Source: Temnopleurus reevesii | Lineage: Eukaryota; Echinodermata; Echinoidea; Temnopleuroida; Temnopleuridae | Length of the DNA: 21,072 bases | Direction: 5' to 3' | NCBI GenBank assembly: GCA_036244855.1 | Contig: BQKZ01000131.1 | Span: forward strand, 122,386-143,457 | Part shown: positions 9,434 through 17,464 of the stretch, in pieces | Position numbering within the stretch: position 1 is the first letter of the stretch | Layout of the letters: each line of letters opens with the position of its first letter | Translations under genes and position numbers: made by a program | The notes under the pieces: model-generated | The model's database searches: none | Told to the model about the DNA's origin: nothing | Seen by the model: the letters and a program-made list of their open reading frames with translations, nothing else

Positions 9434-9976
9434 TTAACGGGAACCAACCCCTGGAATTATTGTAATCTCGATACGTGAACAAAATTCAGATGAACAAATT
9501 GCTCGAACGTTATGATTTTTACAAAGTTCAATTCATGTCGAACCCTTCAGTTGACAATTTTACCAAAACTGTGATGTAGTTGATGACAAACTCTTATTCG
9601 ATTTGTATATGAAATTTTCAAGATGGATTATATAAAGTCGAGAAATAAGGTTAACCGTTTAAATTAAAACTTTCCGAAATACGTGCAGAATTTATAAAGA
9701 CATGTTTGTACTCAAGCGAAAACCTAATTTTAGTTGACTTTCCTGGAAAAAGAGGAAATGTGAAAGTGTCCAACGTGACGTCACAGATTCCGTCAAAGTT
9801 GCCGATCTCAAAGATCTCCATTTGCGGCAGGGATCGAAATATCATTGAGACTTTCAAGTTTTTGAAAATAACTTTTCTATGGACAGCCCGATCCAGTTCA
9901 AATCTTCACAAATTGTTCATGTTATTTTTTTCCATCCAATGACTGCGCAGTAATTCCAGCAATGCTTTCCCTTTAA
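9434..9976. mobile_element. TTAA-bordered foldback/MITE-like element, copy 3
   Basis: It starts TTAACGGGAACCAACCCCTG and continues GAATTATTGTAATCTCG, matching copies 1 and 2. The right end read inward is TTAAAGGGAAAGCATTGCTG followed by GAATTACTG. The subterminal block lies inverted in the right arm at about 9775-9850 (GACGTCACAGATTCCGTC, AAGTTGCCGATCTC, GCGGCAGGGATCG). Length is about 543 bp. The left arm lacks a clear copy of the block and may be internally deleted. Two 68-78-codon open frames on opposite strands (9651-9942) are shadows of the repeat and share residues with frames from copy 1 for that reason. Confidence 0.65.
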
Positions 9977-10731
9977 AAATTAAGGCTTAGGCGTTGCCGG
10001 AAAGTTCACCAAAATTAGTTTAAGGGAGGTAATTTTTCTAGTTAGTAGGAACTGATCGAGGTGGTTCTCAGTTATGTGAAGTTCTTCAAAATTTAGAGCC
10101 TTTAGGAACCTTTAATATTTTCTAAACGTTCTATAATCGTCCTGAACCAGCACTTTGGAACATCGATAGGTTATCAAGCGTGCACCCGGGGGCTCAACCA
10201 ACTTTTGGCACCCTTCACCGAACATCTAGTATCAACTGAAGCAACAACAACAGCAAACAAAAGAAAAACATGAAAAGACAAAGAACTTGTGCAAGTCAGC
10301 GCCCCCGAATCCTGAAGAGCTGACAAGCCTCCGGCCAAAAAGGTATTAAGCTCAAAATGTTGCGCTTTCAATCGCCACATTTACATCTTTTCTGCACAAA
10401 ATTTTGGGGCCCTAATTCTAAATACAGGAACAAATTTCAAAATCGCACTTTTCTCCAAGAGTTTAGAATGATTCCAAAAAGAAGAAAATCGTGAATCGCC
10501 TATCGTCTGTTTTATAGGGCATTATGTTTTCGTACCAAACACAGAAAGTTTAACAAATGATGGAAGAAATATCTACTTGAACATCCCCCATGAAAAGAAA
10601 CAACTACAATATTAATTAAAAAAAAAATGTCATGTTATTATTTACGCTTCAAACACAGAAAGTACGTGTAATTGATGTAAATGATGCTTGGATGGTATCA
10701 TGTTGGCATTTTCGTCTCAAACGCTTACCGC
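9977..10731. other. Unique DNA, no gene seen
   Basis: These 755 bp are AT-rich with a GC-richer patch around 10160-10370 (CACCCGGGGGCTC; CTCCGGCC). A 68-codon minus-strand frame at 10174-10380 contains a hydrophobic stretch (SLSFHVFLLFAVVVASV) but has no partner exons, homologous family or start context that I can recognise. A short A run lies near 10619. Confidence 0.5.
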
Positions 10732-10896
10732 CCAGTCGCCAATTGCACAAAATTGTCTAAGCAAACCTTTATTTACTATGCCACTCTCTTAACATAGACA
10801 TTAATTTTGATACATCTATGTTACGAGAGTGGTACAAGAAGTTAAGACGTCTAGCAAGAAGATGATAGCTAAGACCATTTCGTGCAATTGGCCCCT
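10732..10896. repeat. Two-level foldback element, ~165 bp
   Basis: The outer arms are CCAATTGCACAAAATTGTCTAA (10739-10760) against the inverse TTAGCTAAGACC... at about 10868-10891, which ends GTGCAATTGG. The inner arms are GCCACTCTCTTAACATAGACA (about 10780-10800) against CATCTATGTTACGAGAGTGGTA (about 10811-10833). The arms are asymmetric in spacing, so the right side has about 30 extra bases between inner and outer stems. This is a non-coding foldback, probably transposon derived. A 101-codon plus frame (10829-11134) and an 87-codon minus frame (10769-11032) overlap it and each other, and I reject both. Confidence 0.6.
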
Positions 10897-11132
10897 GGTG
10901 AATTGTTCGGGGACATTTGGGGAAAATTCCTTTTGTTCCGTGAACAGTAAGACCCACTCTACCCCCGACCCATTTTTCTTTCATGCTATGGGAAGTTTTG
11001 TTTGTATAGAAGACATTATTTCTGTCTTTCATCTCTCAACGGAAAAAGAGAAGTGTCTCGAGGGACTGCAATGTATCATCAAAAGGCTATCATCACAACG
11101 TGACAGAAGAGTTAAGTCACACATTTGTGCTT

Positions 11133-11358
11133 AGGTAAAGTCAATCGTCTGCCCAGCGTGGATGATATTTAGAATACGCTCCCTGAGCGCATGAATACGG
11201 ATGGAAGTTGAGGGTATAGTCAGCGTACGTTTGACGTACGCACACATTAGCGTCAGACTAATGTCTTCCTCACTTATTTCCGCTTCGGGGTGTTCTTTCA
11301 ATACGGATGGAAGACACTTGGCCGATGTTAAAGGCGCTCGTCATTCGTTCAACGTACG
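11133..11358. repeat. CpG/TACG-rich dispersed repeat fragment
   Basis: This is the densest copy of the family also seen at 5035-6015. It carries CAGCGTACGTTTGACGTACGC, GCGTCAGACTAATGTCTTCC and two copies of AATACGGATGGAAG (about 11194 and 11301). The internal palindrome GCGTACGTTTGACGTACGC suggests foldback origin. It abuts the MITE starting at 11359. Confidence 0.5.
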
Positions 11359-11493
11359 CAGAGGGTGATGTTTCACCCAGATAAGAACGATATAAAGAAC
11401 GACTTTAAGAACGACTGGTATTCGTTCTTGTGCTCTGATCGATACTCGTATGCGGCACAAGAACTGGTGCCAGTTGTTCCTAAAGTCATTCTT

Positions 11494-11902
11494 AAATAAT
11501 AATAATAATAACACGTTACTTGTATAGCGCATATCACTGCCATTGCGTCTCTATGCGCTTAAAGAAATGAAAAGTAAGAGATTAAAGATGCCATTCAATT
11601 GGGACAAAGTCATTTATAGTACTTTTTGAAGATATAGGTTTTCAAGGAGGATTTTAATAAACTTCGGTATTGTGGATGAGTTTTGAGATTAGATGGGCTA
11701 TTGTTCCAGAGTGACGGAGCAGCATGAGAAATTGACCGCTCTCCATAAAATTTGTATGCACGTTAAGGCACTGTAAGAGGTTTTTCTGAGCCGATCTGAG
11801 ATTTTGGGGAGGATCATACTTCACTAAACATGCTAAAGTTTCACATAGGTAATTTGGGGCTGTGGAATTAAGACATTGATAGGTAAGAAGAAGTCTTTTA
11901 TG
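11494..11902 (-). mobile_element. 5'-truncated LINE with (ATT)n tail, nested in MITE arm
   Basis: On the minus strand the order is reverse-transcriptase C-terminus (11902 down to 11610), a short 3' UTR with GCGCT at 11555-11559 and AGCGC at 11526-11530, and then (ATT)n at about 11510-11494. The likely target duplication is GTCATTCTTAAA (11485-11496) against GTCTTTAAA (11902-11910), imperfect but fitting. Orientation is opposite to the LINE end at 7430-7716, and the 3' UTR words AAGCGC...ATGCGCTATA are shared, so both may come from related families. Confidence 0.8.
11610..11902 (-). pseudogene. LINE reverse-transcriptase ORF, C-terminal remnant
   Basis: On the minus strand from 11902 one frame gives HKRLLLTYQCLNSTAPNYL and then LVKYDPPQNLRSAQKNLL. 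A frameshift and an in-frame TAA (11763-11765) follow, and the second frame gives YGERSISHAAPSLWNN, then SSLKTYIFKKYYK and a stop at 11610-11612. The pattern LLL.Y+CL...AP.YL, then LRS, then YG.RS.S.AAP.LWN..P, then LK.Y.F is the classic end of CR1/L2-type LINE polyproteins, downstream of the catalytic core. It is longer and better preserved than the copy at 7430, but 5'-truncated, frameshifted and dead. Confidence 0.85.
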
Positions 11903-11951
11903 TCTTTAAAGTCGTTAAAGTCTTTCGTATCTTGGTGAAACACCGGCCGGG

Positions 11952-12050
11952 AGTCTACTTTACGTACGGAGGGAAGACGATTGATCAACATTGGATGTAC
12001 TCGGTTTGCGTTCAATGTATGTACGCAATAGCGTCAGTGAAGTGTCTTTC
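11952..12050. repeat. CpG/TACG-rich dispersed repeat fragment
   Basis: It contains TACGTACGGAGGGAAGACGA, ATTGATCAAC, GTACGCAATAGCGTCAG and GTGTCTTTCTTACC, matching words of the fragments at 5940-6015 and 11133-11358. The split MITE therefore sits inside or between pieces of this family. Confidence 0.45.
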
Positions 12051-13180
12051 TTACCTATACTTGCATTCCAGGATTGTATTGTGAATAAGAACAAAAAGCT
12101 CTGGAAAGATGTTTGCTAAAAACGCAAGCATGTGACAGGGCCCCAAGATTTCGAAGCTGCGTTTAATTACTATTAACGACTTCCGTAACGCATAAACGGG
12201 CTATTAGCCGCACCATTAGGGATCCCGTCCCGTGTGCTGACCGCGTAACAGTCGCTCAGATAATGGGATGGCCTCCGATTATTAACCCTAATAACAGAGA
12301 TCAGTTGTTGGAAGCCCAAACTGAAGCTCCCATGAGGCAGGGGAAAAAGTGACATTAGCTTCGGTGACAGGTGACCGTCTAATACACAGCGTGCAATGGT
12401 ATTCCGAAATATTGCTTAGCCACCCTTTCAACAAAGGTATGACCGACGTTCTCGGTGCGTAGGTTTGCGCGCGACGTACTAACGTTTAAGAGATAGCTAA
12501 GCGACTCCCCTGTATCCTGGTAACAACCCTGCCTGTACATACCTTGACTATATTGCAAATGAAGATGATCTGTATACTGTCAGAATCAAAGGCATACAGT
12601 GTATAACATAAAGTTAGGATCTCTTTATAAGCAAAATGCTTGAAAAGGTATATTCCCTTTAAGTTTTTCTTGTTAAAGAAGGATTGGAATTTACAAACGA
12701 GAGACGCTGTTTCTTTCTTTCCTTTTTTCTTTGTCTCCTTATTTTTTAAGTGAATTGAACAGGGGAGCAGCTCCCGAGTCAACATTCTGAATGTTTCTCT
12801 GTCGAACAATACTCTGACTTATGTCACGCGGGATTTAGTTAGGATTTGCAGATTGTATTCCTAAGAATTTAAAACCACTTAGTTCTTTAGGGTTCCTTTG
12901 CTGCAGTTCAGGTTATGTGGTTTTCACTTTGCTGACTGAGACATTTTTGTTCTCTTTTCAAGAACACGTTTCTCCGAACTCGAAATAAACAGAGGCCTCT
13001 TTCTCGACACTGGCATGTTTGAGTTTGTGACAAAACTGTAACAGAAAATCCACAGCAGCAAGAATTGCGGAAACGTTGTTATTTCATTTGCTAGTTAATC
13101 ATTTGTCTTTTAGCTTTCGTAATTTTTTATGAGAGAACTAAAAGTAAAAGCAACACAGTTGTTTAATTCATTTTAATGAA
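12051..13180. other. Mostly unique DNA, no gene seen
   Basis: A GC-richer patch at about 12120-12420 contains a 60-codon minus frame (12173-12355) without a recognisable domain. A TACG-rich scrap at 12420-12490 (GACCGACGTTCTCGGTGCG, GCGCGCGACGTACTAACG) belongs to the dispersed family above. TATTCCCTTTAA at about 12650-12661 resembles an outward terminus of the TTAA-element family. A 107-codon minus frame (12486-12809) is Lys/Phe-rich and unlike any family I know. Confidence 0.5.
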
Positions 13181-13400
13181 TTTAAGCCTCTTTTGGCTTC
13201 CCATACTTAAACCACAGATTTAAACTCTAGTTTAAGTTAAACCTGATATTAGAATACGAGCCATGAAGGATTGTCAGATTTTGCTTAAAAATTTCAGCCT
13301 GTGCATCTCAATTCAATGTGACCATGATAGATGCAGGGGATTTCCCTTTAAGTTTCCAAACTTTTTCCGAAGAGTTTAGTCAAAACGACTGGGTGAGAAG
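13181..13400 (-). repeat. Duplicated segment, copy 1 (ends at N)
   Basis: It matches 13560-13789 almost base for base: TTTAAGCCTCTTTTGGCTTC, CCTGATATTAGAATACG, GGATTGTCAGATTTTGCT, CAATGTGACCATGATAGATG, TTCCCTTTAAGTTTCC, CCGAAGAGTTTAGTC and CGACTGGGTGAGAAG. Copy 2 has about 10 extra bases near its middle. The first part is the GGCCCGTATT family in minus orientation (partial); the second resembles a TTAA-element arm with TTCCCTTTAA. The match stops at 13400, immediately before the N. Confidence 0.9.
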
Positions 13401-13401
13401 N
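13401..13401. other. Single undetermined base (N)
   Basis: This is the only ambiguous base in the window. It falls exactly at the end of the first copy of a near-identical duplication, which suggests an assembly join and not a random low-quality base. Confidence 0.95.
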
Positions 13402-13645
13402 GTGCCAAAACTTTATTTAATCCGTATCATTCTTATGTTAACTGCTCTCTTTTACCATGCTCTAATAATGTAGAAAACTATTCAAGTTTTTATTCCAAGA
13501 CAGTTGTTAATACCATGAGTGCCAAATATGCTGGTAAATTAAACACTGAATGTTATAGATTTAAGCCTCTTTTGGCTTCCCATACTTAAACCACCGATTT
13601 AAATTCTAGTTTAAGTTAAACCTGATATTAGAATACGGGCCATTA
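13402..13645 (-). repeat. Dispersed repeat, 'GGCCCGTATT' family, fullest copy
   Basis: The reverse complement follows 1207-1430 in order: GGCCCGTATTCTAATATCAG, the TTAACTTAAACTAGAATTTA block, GCCAAAAGAGGCTTAAATC, CAGTGTTTAATTTACCAGC, ATATTTGGCACTCATGG, GTCTTGGAATAAAAAC and AGAGCATGG. Homology weakens past the AGAGCATGG word. Element class is unknown and there is no coding frame. Confidence 0.8.
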
Positions 13646-13789
13646 AGGATTGTCAGATTTTGCTAAAAAAAAAGTCAGTCTGTGTATCCGATTTTTCTCA
13701 ATTCAATGTGACCATGATAGATGCAGGGGTTTCCCTTTAAGTTTCCAAATTTTTTCCGAAGAGTTTAGTCAAAACGACTGGGTGAGAAG
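13560..13789 (-). repeat. Duplicated segment, copy 2
   Basis: This is the partner of 13181-13400. It continues past the point where copy 1 meets the N (TCTATTTGTTGCAGTTGGGCC follows). Its first ~85 bases overlap the end of the 13402-13645 dispersed repeat. Confidence 0.9.
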
Positions 13790-14784
13790 TCTATTTGTTG
13801 CAGTTGGGCCGTGAACTAGTCATATATACTTTGAAATATTAATTTCAAGTCAGAAATGATTGAACTTTGGATACTAATCAACTGGAAGATTTTTACTGAA
13901 ATTTTTACTGAAATAATCTTTGCACCCATCTGACCCTTTCATCTAGTCACTTAACCCGATCGGTCTTGGTAACGGGCAGCAGGGTAGCACCCCAGACCAT
14001 CAGCATGATGAGGGCATTGAACCTCGAGCAGCCCCGTGCTCAGACCGTCTCGGTTCCGATGACAAGCTCACAGCCCCCATGGGCAAGCCTAACCTTTCAG
14101 GGAAACCAAAAGTTTTCAAAAAATCCTCTCAACAAGTTTGTCTTCTTCTTATCGACTTGTTGTGGTTCTAAAGTACGCTCACTAATTGTCCGTCGCAGAT
14201 TTCGCAACCAGTGGCCACCATTTTCTTACGAACCGGCCTGTAACTCCGGGGTCGCTGCTTGAACACGTACATACCCTGACATAGCGTCGAGTACAATGGA
14301 TCCCACATAAATTCATGTTATTTCAGTAGCATTTATTTCTATCAAATTGTTACAACTGGTTCGTGCAACCACCCCTTGCTCTGTGACCGGTTCGCAAAAT
14401 CGGTAACGAATAAGATAAGACCTCTATGGCAACCCGTTTGTCCCCTAGAGGCGAAACACAGTTTTTTTGTCGATAAATGTAGTTCATAATCGCCGACAAA
14501 CTGAGTTTATTGGCGAAAAACTAAGCTTTTGAATTTTTCATCCAATAAACTTGACTTTTCATCTTTAAGGGACAATACCCGGTCGCAAACTTCATGACCT
14601 TGACGCACACTTGACGGTGCACACGGCCTGTTGTTGATCAGACTTAAGAGCCACCATAATGTTTTCCAATCCCCTCGAAAAGTTTGTCATCTTTTTGATC
14701 GACTGTTATTCTTACATTTGGAGTGGCTGACAGCTATGTTTCTTTCATATGACTTTTCTAGAGCATGAAAAGTAAATAATGATT
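13790..14784. other. Unrecognised DNA with a possible decayed coding fragment
   Basis: On the minus strand, 14105 down to 13947 reads VRLAHGGCELVIGTETV, a TGA, ARGCSRFNALIMLMVWGATL, LPVTKTDRVK and a stop. This is one frame with a single internal stop and a plausible hydrophobic segment. The GC content is higher than the surroundings. The opposite strand has a 98-codon frame (13966-14262) of weaker character. Loosely similar words at 14115-14165 and 14660-14712 (AAGTTTGTCTTCTTCTTATCG versus AAGTTTGTCATCTTTTTGATCG) hint at an old local duplication. No family can be named. Confidence 0.3.
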
Positions 14785-14961
14785 CCAGGGCGGTGTTTCA
14801 CCAAATCGTTCGTAAAGTTACGCACGACTTTAAGAAAGACTGGAGTACGCTAACGAGTTTGATACGCATAGGATTCGTTACCATTCCACAGAAGAAGTGG
14901 CACCAGTCGTGCGCAAAGTAGTTCTTAAAGTCTTTCGTAACTTGGTGAAACACCGCCCTGG
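14785..14961. mobile_element. Palindromic MITE, GGTGTTTCACCAA family, complete copy
   Basis: It starts CCAGGGCGGTGTTTCACCAA and ends with its exact inverse, TTGGTGAAACACCGCCCTGG with an alternative central spacer. The arms continue with TTACGCACGACTTTAAGAAAGACTGG against CCAGTCGTGCGCAAAGTAGTTCTTAAAGTC. The centre, about 14843-14899, is unpaired and holds GATACGCATAGGATTCGTTACC. At 177 bp it is the best-preserved member here. The flanks do not show a clear target duplication because a further fragment abuts on the right. Confidence 0.88.
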
Positions 14962-15034
14962 GTTGTGTTTCATAAAGCGATGCGTAGATCTAGTTCTTAA
15001 AGTCTTTCGTAACTTGGTGAAACACCGCCCAGGT
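14962..15034. mobile_element. Chimeric MITE fragment
   Basis: It starts with the terminus of the other subfamily (GGTTGTGTTTCATAAAGC, TGCGTAGATCTA, as at 6755) and then switches directly to the right end of the GGTGTTTCACCAA family (GTTCTTAAAGTCTTTCGTAA, CTTGGTGAAACACCGCCCAGG). The 42-base right end is a near-exact repeat of the end of the neighbouring element at 14918-14959. This looks like a recombination, gene conversion or deletion product. The 65-codon frame at 14897-15094 repeats the peptide VLKVFRNLVKHRPG twice for this reason and is not a gene. Confidence 0.7.
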
Positions 15035-15325
15035 TACTTGGTTGGAAATGACTTACATCATGTACATAGGCACAGGGAACTACCCCAACCCTAAAAGCAC
15101 GTGGAACAATGGAAAGCCAATGAACGAGCCCCCTATCTTGAAACTTTGCATAAGCTAGTGCTCAAATTATATCAATCAATAATACATTTCTCATTCCGAA
15201 TCAAGCCTCTGTCGGATGCTGACCAACTCTCGTAACTTTCAAAATCAGATTTTTAAGACACTACTGCGTCTGCACATATAATTTGATTGCCAATCAGCCA
15301 ATGTTTAGGTTCATTCGTGTGACTC
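15035..15325. other. Unique DNA, nothing recognised
   Basis: Mixed-composition spacer between the MITE cluster and a SINE fragment. No open frame or repeat was recognised. Confidence 0.5.
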
Positions 15326-15372
15326 GAGCGGGATTCGAACCCATGTCCGTTAACCAGTTTTGAACCTCGGTA
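15326..15372 (-). mobile_element. tRNA-derived SINE fragment or tRNA relic
   Basis: On the minus strand the sequence contains GGTTCGAATCC (15331-15341), an exact RNA polymerase III B-box, flanked by ACATGG and CGCTCGAGTCAC. That is how the 3' half of tRNA-headed SINEs reads (anticodon-stem side AACTGGTTAACGGACAT, T arm, acceptor side). No A box or 5' half is recognisable upstream, so it is not a functional tRNA gene. Confidence 0.55.
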
Positions 15373-15420
15373 AGAGATGTTGCATGAGGAAAATTTCCCT
15401 TCTGCACATGTTTTTGTCAT

Positions 15421-16270
15421 ACTATTTGTCGGGCAAACAATAAATGTCCATGAAAAAGAGAAAAGCCAACATCAATTTTCGACAACAATAAAATTGACAT
15501 GTTATTTCTCGTGAAATATTAGCATTGAACACGACTGCCAGGGATGTGGAATAAGTACCACCGACTAGGGCAGATACACGAGAAAAATTTCATCGTATGA
15601 ATGTAAAACAGGGTCGGCCATAAACCATGATAGCAAAACGAATAATCACAGGAATATGCCTTCAAAGAATTAGATTTGGTTGAAGTGCCACCGAACTCGC
15701 AGTAAAAACCGTACTAAACATCGGCAACACGATATAATCTATTTTTGAAAATTTAAGTGGAACGCGAATTCAATGGTCCTTTGTAATGCTATTCATATCG
15801 CAACCGGCTTGCGATTGTTGTGTCCGCACAGTTGAATACACGGCGTATGGTTCTAGTGACTGTGGCCCAGTTTATATCGTGTTCGGCGGATATAACACCT
15901 GTCCGCGAATTCCACCATTTGTCAGGCAAGCGATAAATGTCCATGAAAATGAGCAAAAATCTATACGACAAGAATAAAATTGACCGTACGAATGTATAAC
16001 AGGGTCGGCCATAAATCAACATAGCAAAACGAATAGTTACAGGAATATGCCTTCAAAGAATTAGATTTTGTTGTTATGTCACCGAACTCGCAGTAAAAAC
16101 CGTCCTTAACATTGGCGGATATAACAACGGTCCGCGAATTCCGCCACTTGTCAGGCAAACGATAAATGTCCATGAAAAAGGGCAAAAACCAACATTTGAT
16201 ATACGACAACAATAAAATTGACGAAAGATTGTTTCTTGTGAGAACATCGGCATATTGAACAGCATCGCCA
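15421..16270 (+). repeat. Modular repeat cluster (three head-to-tail copies)
   Basis: Three units are built from shared blocks. Block a is ATTTGTCRGGCAARCRATAAATGTCCATGAAAA to ATAAAATTGAC, at about 15423, 15918 and 16146. Block b is AACAGGGTCGGCCATAAA through GGAATATGCCTTCAAAGAATT to ACTCGCAGTAAAAACCGT, at about 15608-15712 and 15991-16104. Block c, about 15725-15885, includes ATTGTTGTGTCCGCACAGTTGAATACACGGCG. Block d, GGCGGATATAACA...GTCCGCGAATTCC, is at about 15888-15913 and 16113-16143. The second unit lacks block c and the middle of block a. Overlapping 63-83-codon frames here are by-products. Confidence 0.8.
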
Positions 16271-16747
16271 AGGCTATGATATACTTATATCAGGGACTTG
16301 GCGGTTGCATCAGAATTTATTTTTTTCGTTTGAATGAGAAAAGGAGTCGGTCGCAAAAACGATAGATTTGAGGGCATCATTTTGGAAAGCTATGTTCATG
16401 ATATTGACAGCGGTTTGAACAGCATAGACGAATCGGGAAGGATATGGAGGGGGGGGGGGGGTGTAGGGGTAGGAGCGAACACTCCGCGGCCCTCCCCACC
16501 CCACTTTATATATTGGGACGTCCATTGTTCCCTATATATGTGGGTAACTTTGACGGACTCCCATTCCGCATTCCCCCCTCCACCCAGACCGACGTAAGTT
16601 AGGACCCCCTTTTTTCAGCCAAGCGGCTGGTAAAGTTTTAAATTTTCGCCGCCACATCCCCATTTGCCAATCGTGCCTCCACCAGAAACAGTCCTAAGGC
16701 TAAGCAACCAGAAAAAATCGTGGATGACATGAACCCGCTAAAATCGC
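16271..16747. other. Spacer with G and C runs, no gene seen
   Basis: It contains a 13-base G run at 16449-16461 followed by GTGTAGGGGTAGG, then C-rich stretches to about 16610. Open frames at 16310-16525 (minus) and 16334-16597 (plus) read through these runs as Gly/Pro strings and are artefacts. The alternating G and C runs resemble the interior of hAT-like non-autonomous elements, but no terminus is seen. Confidence 0.5.
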
Positions 16748-16790
16748 TATTTGTCGGGCAAACGACAAATGTCCATGAAATAGAGCAAAT
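16748..16790 (+). repeat. Isolated block a of the modular repeat
   Basis: ATTTGTCGGGCAAACGACAAAT is a perfect 8-bp inverted repeat around GGCAAA, followed by GTCCATGAAATAGAGCAAA. It matches block a of the 15421-16270 cluster. Here the hairpin is perfect, while the other copies have one or two mismatches. Confidence 0.75.
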
Positions 16791-17005
16791 TAAAAAAAAT
16801 CAACATCAACTGAGCAATGCGACAATGATGTTAAACATGTTAAACAGAATTGTGAAGGATGCGATACAGATCTAAAAGACTTCACATATACACAATAAAA
16901 CATTTATTTTTCGCATTAAAAAATCGCTAAAGTAGGTCAGTGTCACAATACGAAAAGCAATACAAGTTCCACAGTCTCCACGTCAGCAAACTTCAGCAAA
17001 GATCG
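16791..17005. other. AT-rich spacer, nothing recognised
   Basis: Short AT-rich stretch with an AATAAA word near 16896 that has no linked gene. Confidence 0.5.
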
Positions 17006-17464
17006 CAGGGGCGGAGCTGGGATTTATCAATATGAGGTTGAAGGAGGATATATATCTGCGGTTGGCCCCTGACAAGCAACAACACGTAGACACACCAACG
17101 CATGCACATAACCCCCCTAAAATCCCCACGAAAAAGACTAAAAAATAAAGAAAACAACAACAAAAGAATGAACGGTTGATCAGGGCAAAGTGAAACATTT
17201 CTTCATTCCGAAAGGGGGGGGGGGGCGAGGTGGTTTCGCTTAATCTGCCTCTTCTCAAGAACGCACAAAACCCTTGATAGGGGAAAATGAAATGAAATGT
17301 TTTCACTTCAAAAGTAGTGGGTGCGTTGGAATAGGGGATTTTACAAATGCAACTTCACAAGCAAGAAAGAAAGCTTCAACTGATAGACAAATAGCAACCG
17401 CGGCCCTCTTGCCCCCCTCCAAAAAAGTGAAGGGGGTTATTTTGTACCCTTGGATCCGCCTTTG
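17006..17464. mobile_element. Possible non-autonomous hAT-like element
   Basis: CAGGGGCGGAGCTGG at 17006-17020 looks like a hAT terminus. The outward-facing partner could be TTGGATCCGCCTTTG, ending about 17464. The inverse of that, CAAAGGCGGATCCAA, matches the left end at about 9 of 13 positions. The interior has the G and C runs often seen in such elements (CCCCCCTAAAATCCCC near 17112; 12 G at 17214-17225). The flanking octamers AAAGATCG and GTTAGCAT do not match, so a simple insertion with an 8-bp target duplication is not supported. Confidence 0.3.

Larger units (their letters stand above)
11359..11951. mobile_element. GGTGTTTCACC-family MITE split by a LINE insertion
   Basis: The left arm starts CAGAGGGTGATGTTTCACCC and continues ACGACTTTAAGAACGACTGG. 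The right arm begins CTGGTGCCAGTTGTTCC, AAAGTCATTCTTAAA at about 11464-11496, breaks off, and resumes at about 11902 with GTCTTTAAAGTCGTTAAAGT and CTTGGTGAAACACCGGCCGG to 11951. Removing the intervening ~408 bp leaves an element of about 185 bp, close to the 164-177 bp of the intact copies at 6198 and 14785. The interruption is a LINE fragment. Confidence 0.75.

Noticed and set aside
10829..11134. 101-codon plus-strand frame
   Set aside because: It starts inside a foldback arm and overlaps an 87-codon frame on the other strand; no motif in either.
12173..12355. 60-codon minus frame in a GC-richer patch
   Set aside because: No recognisable domain, no neighbouring exon, and length expected by chance in this composition.
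14897..15094. Frame with the repeated peptide VLKVFRNLVKHRPG
   Set aside because: It is the translation of two copies of a MITE arm.
16449..16473. Possible G-quadruplex from the 13-base G run
   Set aside because: Only one long run plus one GGGG is present; the run length itself is doubtful in sequence data.
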